Below are positions 1-7,666 of a DNA stretch of 8,299 bases, piece by piece; position 1 is the stretch's first letter, and the number at the start of each line of letters is the position of its first letter. A program made the position numbers and the translations under genes. The DNA comes from Acidobacteriota bacterium (GTDB taxonomy: Bacteria > Acidobacteriota > Vicinamibacteria > Vicinamibacterales > 2-12-FULL-66-21), in the NCBI GenBank assembly GCA_020200195.1, contig JAIVJE010000044.1:1-8299 (forward strand), written 5' to 3'. Below the pieces are notes generated by a model. That model did no database searches. It was not told the DNA's origin and saw only the letters and a list, made by a program, of their open reading frames with translations.

Positions 1-1
1 C

Positions 2-1375
2 GCCAACACCGCGCGGATCGCCGAGCGGTGCCACGTCGACTTGTCGGGCACGGCGACCCACCTCCCGAACTTCGACGTGCCAGCCGGCTTCACGCTGGAC
101 GACTACTTCGAGCACACGGTGCGAGAAGGCTTTCAGTACCGCATCCCGCGACTCACGGAAATGGCGGCTCGCGGTGCGCTCAAGCATCCCCTCGACGGGT
201 ACGAACGGCGCCTGACCTATGAGATCGACATGATCAAACAGATGAAGTACCCCGGGTACTTCCTGATCGTGTGGGATTTCATTCGGTACGCGCGCGAGCA
301 TGGCATTCCAGTCGGCCCCGGCCGTGGCTCGGCGGCCGGCAGTTTCGTGGCGTACTGCCTGCGTATCACTGATGTCGACCCGATCGAGTACGACTTGATC
401 TTCGAGCGCTTCCTCAATCCGGAGCGGGTCTCTCTGCCGGACATCGACATCGATTTCTGCGAGCGCCGCCGCGGCGAGGTCATCGAATACGTCACGCGCA
501 AGTACGGCCGCGAGAACGTCGCACAGATCATCACATTCGGGACGATGAAGGCACGCGCGGTCGTGCGCGACGTCGCGCGGGTGATGGACATCCCGTATGC
601 CGACGCCGACCGCGTCGCGAAGGCCATTCCGCCGACACTCGACATGACGCTGGCCAAGGCGCTCGACGAGAACCCGGCGCTGAAGGAAATGGAGCAGAAG
701 GACGAGCGGGTCAAAGAGCTCCTGGCAGTTGCACGCCGCCTCGAAGGGATGACGCGGCACGCGTCCGTGCACGCCGCGGGCGTGGTCATTGCGCCACGGC
801 CGCTGACCGAATTCGTGCCGCTGTACAAGAGCCAGAAAGACGAAATCGTCACGCAGTGGGCGATGAAAGAAGTTGAACGAGTCGGCCTGCTGAAGATGGA
901 TTTCCTGGGGCTCAGCACCCTCACCCTCATCCGGGACGCCCTCGACGAGATCAAACGGACCGAACAGGTGGACATCGATATCGATGCGGTCCCCCTGGAC
1001 GATCCGAAGACCTACAAGCTGTTCTGTGAAGCGCAGACCAACGGCATCTTCCAGTTCGAGAGCTCGGGCATGCGCGATCTGCTGCGCAAGGCGAAGCCGG
1101 AGCGGCTCGACGACCTCATCGCACTCAATGCGCTCTATCGGCCCGGGCCGCTCAAGAGCGGCATGGTGGACGATTTCATCGCGGGCAAGCAGGGAAAGAC
1201 CGAGGTGAAGTACGAGCTCCCGCAGCTCGTGCCGATCCTGTCCGACACGTACGGCGTCATCGCGTATCAGGAACAGGTGATGCGCATCGCGGCGGAGCTG
1301 GCGGGGTTCTCGATGGGCCAGTCCTGGGCAAGAAAGATCCCCGCGTCATGGCCAGGCAGCGCGAGGCGTTCATGA
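2..1375 (+). CDS. dnaE: DNA polymerase III alpha subunit, N-terminal/catalytic part (5' partial, frame broken at 3' end)
   Basis: This is the replicative polymerase of chromosome duplication, acting in the cytoplasm within the Pol III holoenzyme. The frame is open from base 2, which reads NTARIAERC, a stretch typical of DnaE just after the PHP domain, so the PHP domain and true start lie upstream of the window. The TTG at 41 is an internal codon. Visible landmarks are GPGRGSAAGSFVAY, then LPDIDIDF with catalytic Asp at 440-442 and 446-448, then QIITFGTMKARAVVRDV, and the third catalytic Asp in LLKMDFLGL at 899-901. FQFESSGM and LYRPGPLKSGMV follow, then YQEQVMRIAAELAGFSMGQ ending at 1321. After 1321 homology stops in this frame: the last codons (SWARKIPASW...) are out-of-frame readings of GKKDPRVMARQ, and the frame ends at a TGA at 1373-1375. 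Family membership is certain. Whether the break is real or an assembly error is open. Confidence 0.95.
   Translation, partial: ANTARIAERCHVDLSGTATHLPNFDVPAGFTLDDYFEHTVREGFQYRIPRLTEMAARGALKHPLDGYERRLTYEIDMIKQMKYPGYFLIVWDFIRYAREHGIPVGPGRGSAAGSFVAYCLRITDVDPIEYDLIFERFLNPERVSLPDIDIDFCERRRGEVIEYVTRKYGRENVAQIITFGTMKARAVVRDVARVMDIPYADADRVAKAIPPTLDMTLAKALDENPALKEMEQKDERVKELLAVARRLEGMTRHASVHAAGVVIAPRPLTEFVPLYKSQKDEIVTQWAMKEVERVGLLKMDFLGLSTLTLIRDALDEIKRTEQVDIDIDAVPLDDPKTYKLFCEAQTNGIFQFESSGMRDLLRKAKPERLDDLIALNALYRPGPLKSGMVDDFIAGKQGKTEVKYELPQLVPILSDTYGVIAYQEQVMRIAAELAGFSMGQSWARKIPASWPGSARRS
1316..1336 (+). other. dnaE: Frame break in dnaE with apparent loss of about 19 bases
   Basis: Upstream the codons read ...GFSMGQ, ending at 1321. 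Downstream, in the -1 frame, GKKDP starts at 1327. In DnaE proteins these two blocks are normally separated by about eight residues of the type ADxLRRAM (E. coli ADMLRRAM, recalled). Here only five bases (1322-1326, TCCTG) lie between them, so about 19 bases are missing, which explains the frame change. TCCTG could be what remains of the codons for x-L in ADxL, in which case two smaller losses would be involved. The residues are absent from both frames, so ribosomal frameshifting alone could not restore the motif. Confidence 0.8.
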
Positions 1376-2676
1376 ACGGAACCGCCGCCAATGGCATCAG
1401 CGAAAAGAAGGCCAGGAAAATCTTCGATTTGATGGAGTTCTTCGCCGGGTACGGCTTTACCAAGTCGCACTCCACCACGTATGCGTTGCTGGCGTATCAG
1501 ACGGCGTATCTCAAGGCGAACTATCCGCGGCATTTCATGGCGGCGCTGCTGACGATTGAAGCCGCCAACACCGACAAACTCGCCACATATCTGGGGGAAT
1601 GCCGCGACGTCGACGTGCGCATCCTCAGTCCGGACTTGAACTCGAGCGAGCTCACATTCACGGTCGTTCCGGAAGGCGTACGGTTTGGCCTCTGCGCCGT
1701 CAAGAACGTCGGCGAAGGTGCGGTTCTGTCGCTGCTCGAAGCGCGACAGGCACTCGGTCGCATCGACTCGCTCTACACGTTGTGCGAATACGCCGATCTC
1801 CGGCTCGTCAACAAGCGCGTGCTCGAAAGCCTGATCAAAGCTGGGGCGATGGACACACTGGGGGGGAACACCGGCTTACCAGTACCCGCCATCCGCGCCC
1901 GGCTGTTCGCGGCCGTGGACCGGGCCATCGAACACGGCAACCGCCATCAGCGCGATCGGGACAAGGGCCAGTCGCAACTGTTCGGCGGCGGTACGGAAGA
2001 CGATGGGTTGTCGACTGTCAAGCTCCCGGACGCGGCGCCGTGGACGGAGGCGCAACAACTCGCGTTCGAGAAAGAAGCGCTGGGGCTCTATATGAGCGGA
2101 CACCCGCTCGAACGCTTTGGCGAGGAGCTGAAGCTGTTCGGCGCGCGCCGCGTCGCGGCGCTGGCTGCCTCCGAAGCTGACGTCTGGGTCGGCGGCATCG
2201 TCAGCGGGCTGCGGGCGCTGAAGACGAAGCGGGGAGATCGCATGGCGGTGTTCATGCTCGATGACATCGACGGCAACGTCGAAGTCGTCGTGTTCCCCGA
2301 GACGTTTGCCAAGCACGCGGCGTTGATCGAAGCCGACGCGATGCTGCTCGTCCGCGGCAAGTTCGAAAAGGATGACGAATCAGCGCGGCTGGTGGCGACC
2401 GAACTGCTCGCGATCGCCGCGTTGAAAGAACGGACGACCAGGGAGGTCGCCATTCACCTGTCGGTGCCGCCGCATGGCCGGCCGACGTTCGAGGCGCTGG
2501 CGGTGCTGCTCGCGCGGCACAGAGGCGATCGACGGGTGTACCTCGAGCTCGACGTGCCGGGCCAGCCCCGGGCGTTGCGCGTCCGCGCCGACGTCGCCCA
2601 GCGTGTGAAGCCATCGGACCGGCTCGTCGCCGAAGTCGAGCAGATCTGCGGCACGGGATCCGTGGAGCTCAGATAA
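1348..2676 (+). CDS. dnaE: DNA polymerase III alpha subunit, C-terminal part (frame-shifted continuation)
   Basis: This continues the polymerase in the -1 frame. Homology resumes at 1327 with GKKDPRVMARQREAF; 1348 is the first ATG in that frame and probably not a real initiation site. In order from that ATG the sequence shows: end of the fingers, FAGYGFTKSHSTTYALLAYQT (residues about 32-52); a helix-hairpin-helix type region with VKNVGEGAV and VNKRVLESLIKAGAMD (about 120-175); QSQLF at 1969-1983, matching the internal beta-clamp binding motif (QADMF in E. coli); LGLYMSGHPLERF; and an OB fold starting near residue 278 (VWVGGIVSGLRALKTKRGD...). The C-terminal tail resembles that of ordinary DnaE, and the stop is TAA at 2674-2676. 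No ribosome-binding site precedes 1348. This supports one interrupted dnaE rather than two separate genes. No intein signature is visible at the junction. Confidence 0.92.
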   Translation: MARQREAFMNGTAANGISEKKARKIFDLMEFFAGYGFTKSHSTTYALLAYQTAYLKANYPRHFMAALLTIEAANTDKLATYLGECRDVDVRILSPDLNSSELTFTVVPEGVRFGLCAVKNVGEGAVLSLLEARQALGRIDSLYTLCEYADLRLVNKRVLESLIKAGAMDTLGGNTGLPVPAIRARLFAAVDRAIEHGNRHQRDRDKGQSQLFGGGTEDDGLSTVKLPDAAPWTEAQQLAFEKEALGLYMSGHPLERFGEELKLFGARRVAALAASEADVWVGGIVSGLRALKTKRGDRMAVFMLDDIDGNVEVVVFPETFAKHAALIEADAMLLVRGKFEKDDESARLVATELLAIAALKERTTREVAIHLSVPPHGRPTFEALAVLLARHRGDRRVYLELDVPGQPRALRVRADVAQRVKPSDRLVAEVEQICGTGSVELR

Positions 2677-2684
2677 GCCCGACT

Positions 2685-3683
2685 ATGCCCGTAGATCTTC
2701 TCGAGTTCGAAGAGCCCGTCGGCGTACTGCTGAAGGAAATCGAGGCGCTCAGCATGCTGCCTCGGACGGCCGATCGGGAGCGGTCGATCGACACACTCCG
2801 TCGGCGCGCCGAGGAAATCCGCGCGGAGCTCTACGCGACATTGACGCCGTGGCAGCGGGTCCTCGTCGCACGGCATCCGAGCCGTCCGGGCACGCTCGAC
2901 TACGTCGAGCGCCTCTTCATCGGGTTCGACGAGCTCCATGGCGATCGGCGCTTCGCGGACGACCACGCCATGATTTGCGGCTTCGCCTCCTACCGAGGCC
3001 GGCCGGTTGCGGTCGTCGGTCACCAGAAGGGGGGCGACACGAAGCAGAAGATTTACCGGAACTTCGGTTACGCGCGCCCCGAAGGGTACCGCAAGGCGTT
3101 GCGCGTGATGCTCCTGGCGCAGAAGTTCGGGCGGCCGATCGTCGTGTTCGTCGACACGCCCGCGGCGTACCCGGGTGTCGAGTCCGAAGAGCGCGGCGTC
3201 GCGGAAGCCATCGCCTACAACCTTCGCGAAATGATCATGATCGAGGTCCCTATCATCGTGATTGTCTGTGGTGAAGGGGGCAGCGGCGGCGCCCTGGGGA
3301 TCGCGATTGGCGACCGCGTGCTGATGCAGGAGTTCTCGGTTTACAGCGTGATCCCTCCGGAAGGCTGCGCGGCCATTCTGTGGCGTGATGCGAACCAAAA
3401 AGTCGAGGCCGCTGCCGCACTCAAGCTCACGGCCCCGGATCTGCACGCGCTCGGGCTCGTCGACGCAATCATCCCGGAGCCGGCGGGTGGTGCGCACAAT
3501 GACCACGACGCCGCCACTGCACTGGTCGATCAGGCGCTGACGGCGGCGCTGGCCGACGTATCGGCGCTTTCGAGCGAGGCGCGGGTCGCCGCCCGCTACG
3601 AGAAGTTCCGACGGATGGGAGAAGAGGGGACGGCCTTCACCGACACCGAAGCTTCCCCGTCCGCGCCAGGGCCTGAGCGTTAG
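2685..3683 (+). CDS. accA: Acetyl-CoA carboxylase carboxyltransferase subunit alpha
   Basis: AccA forms, with AccD, the carboxyltransferase that moves CO2 from carboxybiotin on AccB to acetyl-CoA, giving malonyl-CoA for fatty-acid synthesis in the cytoplasm. The product has 332 residues (E. coli AccA 319). It opens like the family (LLEFEEPV...), with an N-terminal helical part at about 12-50. Next come LDYVERLF, FDELHGDRRFADD (about 81-93), VGHQKGGDTKQK (111-122), NFGYARPEGYRKALR, DTPAAYPG (157-164), the glycine-rich GEGGSGGALG (196-205), SVIPPEGCAAILW and IIPEPAGGAH. DTPAAYPG has Ala where E. coli has Gly (DTPGAYPG). The ATG at 2685 lies 8 bases after the dnaE stop and matches the usual family start. 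No good Shine-Dalgarno is seen: a GGAG at 2664-2667 is too far upstream. dnaE-accA adjacency also occurs in E. coli. accD is not in the window. Confidence 0.97.
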   Translation: MPVDLLEFEEPVGVLLKEIEALSMLPRTADRERSIDTLRRRAEEIRAELYATLTPWQRVLVARHPSRPGTLDYVERLFIGFDELHGDRRFADDHAMICGFASYRGRPVAVVGHQKGGDTKQKIYRNFGYARPEGYRKALRVMLLAQKFGRPIVVFVDTPAAYPGVESEERGVAEAIAYNLREMIMIEVPIIVIVCGEGGSGGALGIAIGDRVLMQEFSVYSVIPPEGCAAILWRDANQKVEAAAALKLTAPDLHALGLVDAIIPEPAGGAHNDHDAATALVDQALTAALADVSALSSEARVAARYEKFRRMGEEGTAFTDTEASPSAPGPER

Positions 3684-3692
3684 CTGAAATCC

Positions 3693-5408
3693 GTGCTCTG
3701 GCATCACCTTCCGTGCAACGACGAACAGTCAGGCGTGCTGGCCGCAGCATTGGGCGTCCATCCCACCGTGGCGCGGCTCCTCTGCCTGCGCGGCCTGGCC
3801 GACGCTGAAGAGGCCGCCCGCTTCCTGAATCCTTCACTCGACCACCTGCACGATCCGTACAAGCTCGCCGACATGGCCAGGGCGATCGATCGCCTGGAAC
3901 AGGCGCTCGCGAAGCGGGAGCGCATCGCGATTCACGGGGATTATGACGTCGATGGCATTACGTCGACGGTCATTCTGCGGCGCGCGCTGGAGATGCTTGG
4001 TGGCGACGTGGTGCACTTCATTCCCGAGCGCATCCGCGACGGCTATGGCCTTCAGGCCGCGGCGATCGACCGGCTCCACGCGGAGCAGGTCGCCGTGATC
4101 GTGTCGGTCGACTGCGGCATCCGGTCCGCCGACGCGGCCCGCCGTGCCCGCGAGCTCGGCATCGACCTGATCATCACGGATCACCATGAGCCCGACGGCG
4201 CCCTGCCCGACGCGTTCGCGGTGATCAACCCGAAGCGCCGCGACGGCACGTATCCGGACAAGCATCTCGCGGGCGTCGGCGTTGCGCTCAAAGTCGTCCA
4301 GGCCCTGTGCGAGCGAGCCGGCCGCACGCGTTGGCTGCCGGCGTTCGTCAAGGTCGCCGCAATCGGCACGCTGGCGGACGTCGTGCCGCTCATCGGCGAG
4401 AACCGGGTCATCGCGCGGCTCGGCCTGGGCTCGCTCAGTCAGGGCCCGCACACCGTCGGGCTCCGCTCGCTGCTCGACGCGTCGGGGCTGGGCGGCAAGA
4501 CGATTGACAGCTACCAGGTCGCGTTCATGCTGGCGCCGCGCGTCAACGCCGCAGGGCGGATGAGCACTCCAGACATCGCCACACGCCTGCTCCTCGCGAC
4601 CGATGAATCGATGGGCGAGCAAGCGCGGGCGCTCGCCGCGCAGCTGAACGACGAGAACCTGCGGCGCCAGCAGGAAGAGGCGGACCTGGTTACCCAGGCG
4701 AAAAAAGCGATCGAAACCGACCCGGCCGTGGGCGCGCACAACGTCCTCGTCGTCGGCGGAGCCGACTGGCACCGCGGGGTGATAGGGATCGCGGCGTCGA
4801 AGCTCGTAGACACGTACCACAAGCCGGCCATCGTCCTGTCGATAGACGGTGACGTCGCACATGGGTCCTGCCGAAGCATTCCCGACTTCGACATGCTCGG
4901 CGCGCTCGAGCGGTGCGGAGACCTCTTCGTTCGCTACGGCGGACACAAACAGGCCGCAGGCCTGACGATGGACGCGGGGCGCGTGCCGGAGTTTCGGGCC
5001 CGCATCAACGCGTGGGCGGATGACGTGCTCGAGCCGGATCAGCTCCGTCCCCGATTACGCATCGACGGCCCGCTGCACCTGAAGGCCATCACGCACGATC
5101 TCATCCGCGGCCTCGATGCCATGGGGCCGTTCGGCATGGCCAACCCGCGGCCTGTCTTTCACGCCATCGGCGTGGAGATTGTCGATGGCCCGCGGGCGCT
5201 GAAGGAACGCCACTTGAAGATGACCTTCAGCCAGGAGGGTCGACGGTTTCGCGCCATCGCGTGGCGCGCCGCCGAACGGGCAGACTTCCTCGAAAAACAC
5301 CGCGCTGGTATGAACCTCGCGTACTCGCTGGAGCGCAACGAGTTTCAGGGTGAGACCTACCTCGAGCTCAGCGTCGCTGACTTCAAGTCAATCGACGAAA
5401 TACAATAG
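3693..5408 (+). CDS. recJ: Single-stranded-DNA-specific 5'-3' exonuclease RecJ
   Basis: RecJ degrades single-stranded DNA 5' to 3' in recombination (RecFOR pathway), mismatch repair and base-excision repair, using Mn/Mg. The product has 571 residues, close to E. coli RecJ (577). The DHH phosphoesterase motifs are complete: DYDVDG (residues 83-88), VDCGI (Asp140), TDHHEP with DHH at 163-165, and ADVVPLIGENR. The linker motif APRVNAAGRM and the DHHA1 domain with GVIGIAASKLV and GGHKQAAG (416-423) follow. A C-terminal OB-like region ends in LELSVADFKSI. The start is taken as GTG at 3693, giving VLWHHLP..., the usual RecJ beginning. The gene lies in the same frame as accA, from whose TAG it is separated by only three codons (CTG AAA TCC), so CTG at 3684 is a remote alternative start. 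No clear Shine-Dalgarno is visible. All catalytic residues I can identify are present, so it is probably active. Confidence 0.96.
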   Translation: MLWHHLPCNDEQSGVLAAALGVHPTVARLLCLRGLADAEEAARFLNPSLDHLHDPYKLADMARAIDRLEQALAKRERIAIHGDYDVDGITSTVILRRALEMLGGDVVHFIPERIRDGYGLQAAAIDRLHAEQVAVIVSVDCGIRSADAARRARELGIDLIITDHHEPDGALPDAFAVINPKRRDGTYPDKHLAGVGVALKVVQALCERAGRTRWLPAFVKVAAIGTLADVVPLIGENRVIARLGLGSLSQGPHTVGLRSLLDASGLGGKTIDSYQVAFMLAPRVNAAGRMSTPDIATRLLLATDESMGEQARALAAQLNDENLRRQQEEADLVTQAKKAIETDPAVGAHNVLVVGGADWHRGVIGIAASKLVDTYHKPAIVLSIDGDVAHGSCRSIPDFDMLGALERCGDLFVRYGGHKQAAGLTMDAGRVPEFRARINAWADDVLEPDQLRPRLRIDGPLHLKAITHDLIRGLDAMGPFGMANPRPVFHAIGVEIVDGPRALKERHLKMTFSQEGRRFRAIAWRAAERADFLEKHRAGMNLAYSLERNEFQGETYLELSVADFKSIDEIQ

Positions 5409-5412
5409 AGCG

Positions 5413-5472
5413 TTCAGCTGTCAGCCCTCAGCTTTCAGCTCAGAGACGAACCAAGGCTGACGGCTGAAAGCT
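5413..5472. repeat. Inverted heptamer repeat (TCAGCYN units) between recJ and lptC
   Basis: Four tandem 7-base units of the pattern TCAGCYN occupy 5414-5441 (TCAGCTG, TCAGCCC, TCAGCTT, TCAGCTC). After a short spacer, two and a half reverse-complement units lie at 5454-5472. Two alternative hairpins are possible. One is a perfect 10-bp stem, AGCTTTCAGC at 5430-5439 with GCTGAAAGCT at 5463-5472. The other is a 16-position stem, 5413-5428 with 5453-5468, having one G-U pair and one mismatch. There is no T-run after it, so an intrinsic terminator is unlikely. It fills most of the 74-base intergenic space and ends 10 bases before the ATG of the next gene. Similar TCAGC-type intergenic repeats are, from memory, common in several environmental phyla; their function is unknown. 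Confidence 0.85.
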
Positions 5473-5482
5473 CCCGCGATCC

Positions 5483-7666
5483 ATGGCCTGGCAGAAGCAC
5501 GCGCGGCTCGGCGTAGCCGCCTTCATCATCCTGTTCGCCGCCACCGTGATCATCGCGTGGCGCCAGCGGAAAGGTCCGCCTCCTGAGTCAGCGGCAGTGC
5601 AGCGCACCGATCCCGCGGCGGTCGTCGAGGACCAGGGGGGACTCTACGAGCACTTCAAGGAAGGGAGACTGGTGTTCTCCATTCGATCCGCTCGCCAGCT
5701 GACGTATGCGGACGGCCGCTCGAAACTGTTGGGGGTGACGCTGACGCTACCTGACCGCGGGGGGCGGACAATCGAGGTGCAGTCCGATGAAGCCAACGTC
5801 ATCAAGCAGGCGGGTCAGGACATTGGCACCGCCCGGCTCGACGGGAACGTGCGGCTGAAAACGTCCGACGGCGTCACGATGACGGCGGGACAGGCGACTT
5901 ATAACGATGCGGATGGTGTGCTGTCCGTGCCAGGCCCTGTCCAGTTCCAGCGCGGGCGAATGGTGGGCGCCGGCGTTGGCGCGACGTACGACCGCAATCG
6001 CGACGTGCTGTGGCTGCTCGAGCAGGCGCGCGTGACCGTGGCGCCAGACGCGACGGGCGCCGGAAGCGTCGAGGCGACGGCGGGTGCCGCCGGGCTTGCG
6101 CGCGCCGAACACTATCTGAAGTTGACGGGGAACGGGCGGATCAAAACCAGCGGCCGCAACATCGAGGGGACCGAGATCACCCTTCACCTCACGCCGGACG
6201 ATCGCCACATCCAGCTGATGGAGCTGCGCGGCAACAGCCGGATTGCCGGCGCCGGCCCGGGCGGCGGGCCGGAAACGATGTCCGCGGTCGATATCGACCT
6301 GCGGTACGGCGAGGATGGCCGGACGCTGCAGAACGCGAAGCTGACGCAGAATGCGGTTGTCCAGCTTGCCGGTGGCGGTCCGACCGGACGCCGCGTCGCG
6401 GCCAGCAGCATCGACATCGCGATGGCACCAGACGGCGCGACCGTGACGAACCTCACCGCGACGGACAACGTGCAGGTCGATCTTCCTGGTGAAGGGGAAG
6501 TAGCGCCGAAGCGCATACGTGCGCAGACGCTGGTGGCCGTTGGCGCCGCCGGCACGGGACTCCAGCAGGCCACGTTCGCGGGGGGTGTCGAGTACACGGA
6601 GACGCGCACCGGGCGTCGCGACGCACCCGCCTCGCCTGCGGAGCGCACGGCACGCTCGCAGCGACTCATCGTACAGACGCAGCCTGGTCTGGGCGCGATT
6701 CAGCAGGCAGATTTTCGGGGCAACGTACGGTTTACCGACGGTCCACAAGTCGTTGCCGAGGCGCCGCGCGGCCTCTATCATGTCGAGCGCGATCGGATCG
6801 ATCTTTCGCCCTCGGATGGCGATCCGGGACCGGCCCCCAGTGTGAACGACGGCCGCGTGTTCGTCGAGGCGCGCACGATCGAGTTCACGGTGGGCGGTCG
6901 CAAGCTGAAGGCCGACACGAACGTCCGCAGCCTGCTCCAAGGAGGGCAGAAGCCATCGACAACGGCGACGGCCAGCAGTCCAGAGGTGTCGCGCCTGCCA
7001 TCCATGTTGAAGCAGGACCAGCCGGTCACGGTGACGTCGAACAAGCTGCAGTACGATGGCAGCGCCTCAACCGCGACGTATGAAGGCAACGCCAGACTGT
7101 GGCAGAACGATACCCGGGTCGAGGCGGACACGATCGTAGTCGACGACCGCACGGGGAACTTGACGGCACGCGGGACCGTGCGGACGGTCATGTTTTTCGC
7201 AGACGCCGACCCGAAGACGAAGCAGCGCACGCTGGCCAAGACCACCGGACGTGCGGACCTCCTCGTGTACGAGGACGCACGACGGCTTGCGGTCTACACC
7301 GGGAGCAGTGCCGCAAAGGCCAACATCAACGGACCCCAGGGTGACGTGACCGGCGATCGCATCGCGCTGTACCTGAAGAGCGACGTGAATGAGCTCGAGC
7401 GCGCCGAGGCGGATGGCGCCGTGATCGTCAAGGAAAGCGTTCGGACCGCGAAGGGCAGCCATCTCACCTATACCGCCGCGGACGATCGCTATGTCATGAC
7501 AGGAGCGCCGCTCGAGGTGGTCGAGGAGACGCCGCCCGACTGCAAGAAAACCGTAGGAGCTATCCTGACGTTCCAGCGGTCGGCGGATCGCATCGACGTG
7601 GCGGGGCCAGGCGGTATCGCCAGCGTCACGACACCCGTCGCCTGCGCAGCGGAACGGCATTTCTGA
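5483..7666 (+). CDS. lptC: Large LptC/LptA (OstA)-like LPS transport bridge protein, membrane anchored
   Basis: This is a predicted inner-membrane-anchored periplasmic protein that would carry lipopolysaccharide from the LptB-driven exporter towards the outer membrane. Of its 727 residues, about 9-27 form one hydrophobic helix (LGVAAFIILFAATVIIAW) with flanking positive charges and no cleavage or lipobox motif, as in LptC. Residues about 55-190 look LptC-like (LDGNVRLKTSDG, then MVGAGVGATYD). Residues 205-450 hold further OstA-like beta units with recurrent G-N-x-R turns (at 216, 250 and 413). A Pro/Thr/Ser-rich stretch (about 488-507) precedes a C-terminal LptA-like region at 510-727 (ATYEGNARLWQND...VEADTIVVDD). 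E. coli LptC (191) and LptA (185) are separate and far shorter. The only cysteines are C687 and C721. ATG 5483 places the helix at the N-terminus; no clear Shine-Dalgarno is present. The gene abuts lptB, supporting the role. Assignment to Lpt is solid; the exact domain division is inferred. Confidence 0.85.
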   Translation: MAWQKHARLGVAAFIILFAATVIIAWRQRKGPPPESAAVQRTDPAAVVEDQGGLYEHFKEGRLVFSIRSARQLTYADGRSKLLGVTLTLPDRGGRTIEVQSDEANVIKQAGQDIGTARLDGNVRLKTSDGVTMTAGQATYNDADGVLSVPGPVQFQRGRMVGAGVGATYDRNRDVLWLLEQARVTVAPDATGAGSVEATAGAAGLARAEHYLKLTGNGRIKTSGRNIEGTEITLHLTPDDRHIQLMELRGNSRIAGAGPGGGPETMSAVDIDLRYGEDGRTLQNAKLTQNAVVQLAGGGPTGRRVAASSIDIAMAPDGATVTNLTATDNVQVDLPGEGEVAPKRIRAQTLVAVGAAGTGLQQATFAGGVEYTETRTGRRDAPASPAERTARSQRLIVQTQPGLGAIQQADFRGNVRFTDGPQVVAEAPRGLYHVERDRIDLSPSDGDPGPAPSVNDGRVFVEARTIEFTVGGRKLKADTNVRSLLQGGQKPSTTATASSPEVSRLPSMLKQDQPVTVTSNKLQYDGSASTATYEGNARLWQNDTRVEADTIVVDDRTGNLTARGTVRTVMFFADADPKTKQRTLAKTTGRADLLVYEDARRLAVYTGSSAAKANINGPQGDVTGDRIALYLKSDVNELERAEADGAVIVKESVRTAKGSHLTYTAADDRYVMTGAPLEVVEETPPDCKKTVGAILTFQRSADRIDVAGPGGIASVTTPVACAAERHF

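Noticed and set aside
1324..1340. Programmed -1 ribosomal frameshift in dnaE
   Set aside because: There is no proper slippery heptamer in phase, and conserved residues are missing from both frames, so a slip would not yield a normal protein.
1316..1375. Split intein or two-gene dnaE as in cyanobacteria
   Set aside because: No intein motifs (N-terminal Cys block, HN-type C-terminal block) flank the break, and only 5 bases separate the conserved sequence blocks.
1860..1866. Run of seven G in dnaE as a possible second frameshift site
   Set aside because: The frame reads as sensible DnaE on both sides (AGAMDTLGG, then RDKGQSQLF), so no shift occurs here.
2454..3707. Long minus-strand open frame of 417 codons opposite accA
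   Set aside because: It lies antisense to a clear accA and shows no recognisable domain; its Arg- and Asp-rich composition is that of a shadow frame in high-GC DNA.
3834..4946. Long minus-strand open frame of 370 codons opposite recJ
   Set aside because: It is a shadow of the conserved DHH domain of recJ, with low-complexity Arg/Asp/Val composition and no family motif.
5430..5472. Intrinsic terminator after recJ
   Set aside because: The hairpin arms exist, but no T-run follows (GCTCCCGCG), and the next gene starts 10 bases later on the same strand.
5747..6940. Minus-strand open frame of 397 codons opposite the lptC-like gene
   Set aside because: It is composition-driven and antisense to a gene with a clear membrane helix and OstA-like repeats; no motif or start signal supports it.
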